From contig CM034109.1 in assembly GCA_019914945.1 (NCBI GenBank), forward strand, positions 682,001 to 746,000: a stretch of DNA of 64,000 nucleotides. Reading direction: 5' to 3'. Each line of letters opens with the position of its first letter. Position 1 is the stretch's first letter. A program made the position numbers and the translations under genes. This document shows positions 60,535-64,000 of this stretch, piece by piece. The notes below the pieces were generated by a model. The model saw nothing but the letters and a program-made list of their open reading frames with translations. It made no database searches and was not told the DNA's origin. The stretch is from Typha latifolia. Taxonomy: Eukaryota; Streptophyta; Magnoliopsida; Poales; Typhaceae.

Positions 60535-63055
60535 GGTCCATGTCTGAGGTCAGTTGAGTCTGTGCACACAAATAATCGGACACCTGTCGTTCGTTAGGGC
60601 ATGCGTGTGGCGAGTTACCCTCATGTGATTTCTATTAATTGGTGGGGTACCCGATCTAGATGGATTTTGATATACCTTTAGTGTATGGTAGGACATGCTT
60701 ATGACTGAGATACCCTTAGCGTATGATAAGGTATGTTTTGAGCCTACGGGCAGGATGTTGAGATCGGGTACCGAGTGTTGATTGTGCACAGTGGTCTAGT
60801 ATGATAACATTATACCGAGATGTCGGTAATGATCGTGATGTTGAGAAATGCATAAGATTTTATTATCATCTGTTATACCTGATTATCGAATGGTCAATAT
60901 GCATCATAGGTGGTTGCATTTGATATCATAGCATGATCATGTTCGGCATGCATCATATGTGTTATATTTGAGATAGAGTTATGATGATGGTATGACATAA
61001 AGATTTATTTATATATTATCGATGATTATATATTTTATCAGTTATAACATGACATGTTATCTATTTTTTATTTATATAGGAACATTCATATACTCGGTTA
61101 TGACATGATGCTCTTTCTGATTCATATTATCCAGTACATGATTTACTCTCTGTTTAGATTCATTGATTCAGGGTAATGTCTATTCACTAAGCCTTTTGCT
61201 CATGACTCACTTTATTTCTTTTTTAACCCTTTTAGATATGTAGTACGTGATAGTGACTTGAGATATTCCAAGAAGATATTTTAGATTGATGATGTAACAC
61301 CCAAACCCTAAACACGTGTATGGCACGAGCCCATACGGCACATGCGTAGCACCTGACCATTTGGTTGGTTACTAACAATCAAATAAACCTGTAGCAACAT
61401 CATAATTTTATCCACAATATCTAAACTAAGAATAACTCAAGTCAAACTATCAACAGCATACAAATAACCCTACTTGGGCCCCACACAGGCCACAACACAT
61501 CATCAAGAGCTTTTCACAACTACATATACACAACATAGGTATATACATAATTATACAAGTACAAAGTCACATGTTAAAATATAAGACAAGAATACAGATA
61601 CACTTTGGAGGAGGTCTACTGATATATTAGATAAGATAACTCATCTGGCATATAACACTAACCACATTCTACTCCTCACTCACTGGCAAGACCTCTAAGG
61701 GAGAATCCTGCTCCTCTCGATCACTTGGGTTTTTGAAAAAGGAGAAAGCAAAAAGAGTCATGGGCTAAATGCTCAGTGAATAGACCTTATCCTGAATCAG
61801 TGATGCCAAACAGAGAGTAAATCAAGTACTGAATAATATGAATTAGAAAGACTATCATGTCATGAATGAGTAAATAAATGTGTCCTCAATAATACATAAA
61901 TGAAATATATATATAACATGTCATAACTGATAAGAATACATAATCCTCGACAATGAATAAACATGTCACCACGTCATATGATCATCGTAACTCTCTCTCA
62001 AATATGATATATGATGCATGCCGACCATGACAATGCTATGATATCAAATGCAATCATATATGATGTATATTGACCACTCAATAATCAGGTATGTCAGATA
62101 ATAATGAAATCATATGCATTTCTTAACATCACGATCATCACCGACATCCCGGTATAATATCATCATACTAAACCACTGTGCACAGTCACCACTTAATACC
62201 CGGTCTTAATATCATGTCCGAAGACTCCGAGCATACTCTGCCATCAGTAAGGAGTATCTCAAATATAATCATACCCTGCCATCCGCTAAGGGTATTAGCA
62301 TCCATCCAGACCAGGCATCCCACATAGTTGATAGAAACCTCGTGAGGGTAACTCACCACATATGCCCTGGCGAACGACATGTGTCCGATTATCTGTGCGC
62401 ACAGACTTAACTAACCTCGGACATGGGCCACGAGATATCACATATCAGCGATCATAATCATCACTCCAGGCACCCCTAACCTTGGCGCCTACTCGGGTAT
62501 CCCCACGCTTTCTATCAACTATCCTATCAATCACATTTCATGTTTTCCTTCTAAATGACAGATCATATACATATATCTAGTACGATAACAAGTCAATGCA
62601 TAACAAGAATTTAGGTGGAATAGAAATCAAGAGAAAAATGATGCAATGTAGACTCCAACCATGTATCTAACATATGCATACTCCTGCTAGTCTATCACAT
62701 GCACACTCATACTAGAAATAACTCCGACATAAAGTCATAATAGTATAATCATCTCTAATCATCTCTATTTATCATCATCATACTCATATCCAAGATCAGC
62801 CTAATTCTATGCATGATAAAAATATGCTCGACTGTAATCATCTCTAGATAAAGTCATATAATCATGTTGGAGGCCAAAACATACATGTACATAATATATA
62901 ATATAACATAATTTGAGAAAAGACGTCTAGGAGATAAGACTACTCACCACAACTACAAATACTAAACAACCACTTGTTCACGCTGCTACGATAACGATCA
63001 AACCTCGATAGTTAAGTCCACGAGGTCTTGAACAGGGGGGTCGGGAGCTGAAATT
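60535..63055. repeat. Fold-back pair of LTR-like repeats
   Basis: The arm at 60535-61235 matches the reverse complement of 61750-62445 over about 700 bp with visible divergence. Matching words include CTGTGCACA, GATTTACTCTCTGTTTAG with its complement, and TCGGACA/TGTCCGA. Between them, TGTAACACCCAAACCC at 61293 looks like the 5' end of a gypsy-type LTR reading rightward. I read this as two LTR copies in opposite orientation, the left one lacking its outer end. No coding region was recognised. Confidence 0.7.
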
Positions 63056-63480
63056 ATTTATAACAAATATGTCAGTCTTTCTATTAATTAAAATTAACTC
63101 GACAAAAAGATAGTTTCTTGTTATAATTATGTACTCTTCATTTATATAATTGCTTTTCTATTTATTAACCATAATTATATTATCTAATAGTGTATTTAAA
63201 ATATAATTATCTACCTTATTATTCTCCTTGATAATTAAGAAAATAAGAATTAAGTTACTACAAATAATTACGTAAGAATATACATACATAACCCTAATCA
63301 TTACTATTACATACCTAGGATAATAATAGTAATTTATATTGCAGGTGTTTTGCTAAACATGATATAATTAGAATTATTTACTAACTATGATATAATTATA
63401 TTTAATTTGTATAACCTAAATATATTAAATTAACTAAGCTAAATTAATTGTACATATATATATATATATATATATAATTA
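63056..63480. other. AT-rich spacer with (TA)n
   Basis: No gene. (TA)n at about 63454-63476. Confidence 0.6.
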
Positions 63481-63867
63481 TATATAGTGCTGGGCTCAGC
63501 CCAGCACCATGCACAGCAAGGTGCTGCAAGGGCGCTGGGCCGAGCCCAGCACTCCTTGCAGGGTGCAGCCAGGGAGAGAAGGGAAGAAGGAGGAGGAGAG
63601 GAAGAAGAAGAAGAAGAAGAAAGAAGAAGAAGAAGAAGGTTAGGCCATGGGGGAGGGGTGCGGCCGCTGGTGGCCACTCAGCGGCCGGCCTCTCGCCGAT
63701 GGCCCAATCCTCCGGCGGTCTAAGAGAAAGCCGACAAAGAGAGAAAGAGAGATAGAGAGAGAGGTAGAGAGAGAGAGATAAAGAGAGAAAGAGAGAAAGA
63801 GAAGGAGGGAAGCTCACTGGCATTAGTGGAGGTGGCGGTGACAGCGGGTAGAGAGAGAGAAGGGGTG

Positions 63868-63932
<65 letters not shown>

Positions 63933-64000
63933 TGGGAGGGGGCCCGCCGCGCGACGGTAGGGGGCCCACCGCGCCACCGGCTCGCCAGGTTGGCCGGCCG
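63481..64000. repeat. GC-rich low-complexity block with GAA and (GA)n microsatellites, cut by the window end
   Basis: Contains two GCTGGGC..GCCCAGC words near 63490-63550, a GAA/GAAGAA tract (about 63598-63640), GAGA stretches from 63725 and a long (GA)n at about 63869-63928, then GC-rich sequence to the end. Long open frames here are Ser/Leu or Arg/Glu runs from the repeats and are not genes. It may be part of the LTR-like element to its left or the edge of a gene beyond the window. Confidence 0.6.

Noticed and set aside
63434..63977. Long Ser/Leu- and Arg/Glu-rich ORFs at the window end
   Set aside because: Produced by (GA)n and GAA microsatellites; no stable protein features.

Overview
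This window is nuclear DNA of a flowering plant. The genes have many exons with GT..AG introns, they match plant versions of conserved families, and the AT-rich spacers are full of plant transposon debris (copia, gypsy, MULE, hAT, TRIM-like elements, MITEs). I cannot name the species. The coding exons are not GC3-rich, so a grass is unlikely; a non-grass monocot is only a weak guess.

Five protein genes were rebuilt exon by exon with consistent reading phase: (1) translocon-associated protein beta, minus, 2001-5114, six exons including a 6-nt microexon, 198 aa; (2) a BAR-domain, Ser/Pro-rich protein of the At2g33490 family, minus, 8441-16738, ten exons, 617 aa; (3) a CCCH zinc-finger plus RRM protein of the AtC3H41/RBM26-27 type, plus, 26937-31089, four coding exons, 972 aa; (4) the mitochondrial 2-oxoglutarate dehydrogenase E2 subunit, minus, 43260-49073, thirteen exons, 445 aa; (5) the nucleolar WD-repeat protein UTP7/WDR46, minus, 50225-56942, eight exons, 532 aa. 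They are unrelated housekeeping genes (ER translocation, membrane binding, RNA metabolism, TCA cycle, ribosome assembly), not a cluster with one function. A sixth candidate is a 47-codon ORF at 6885-7028 (minus) encoding one membrane helix and a Cys-rich tail, with a TATA box 50 nt upstream.

Layout: 1-2.0 kb spacer; 2.0-5.2 TRAP-beta; 5.2-8.0 AT-rich spacer with the small ORF; 8.0-17.1 BAR gene with a TRIM-like copy and an AGCTCG repeat in its introns; 17.1-23.7 spacer with a MITE, a solo LTR with perfect target-site duplication and a possible organelle-derived patch; 23.7-31.1 CCCH gene with a possible leader exon; 31.1-39.7 transposon-rich stretch (TRIM-like, minisatellite, AGCTCG repeat, plant-mobile-domain relic, GCCGTGCC element, MULE relic) that may lie inside a 3'-UTR intron of the CCCH gene; 39.7-43.2 spacer with tandem repeats; 43.2-49.1 E2 gene with a hAT relic in intron 1; 50.2-57.0 UTP7; 57-59 spacer; 59-60.3 copia relic; 60.3-64 AGCTCG repeat, fold-back LTR-like repeat and microsatellites.
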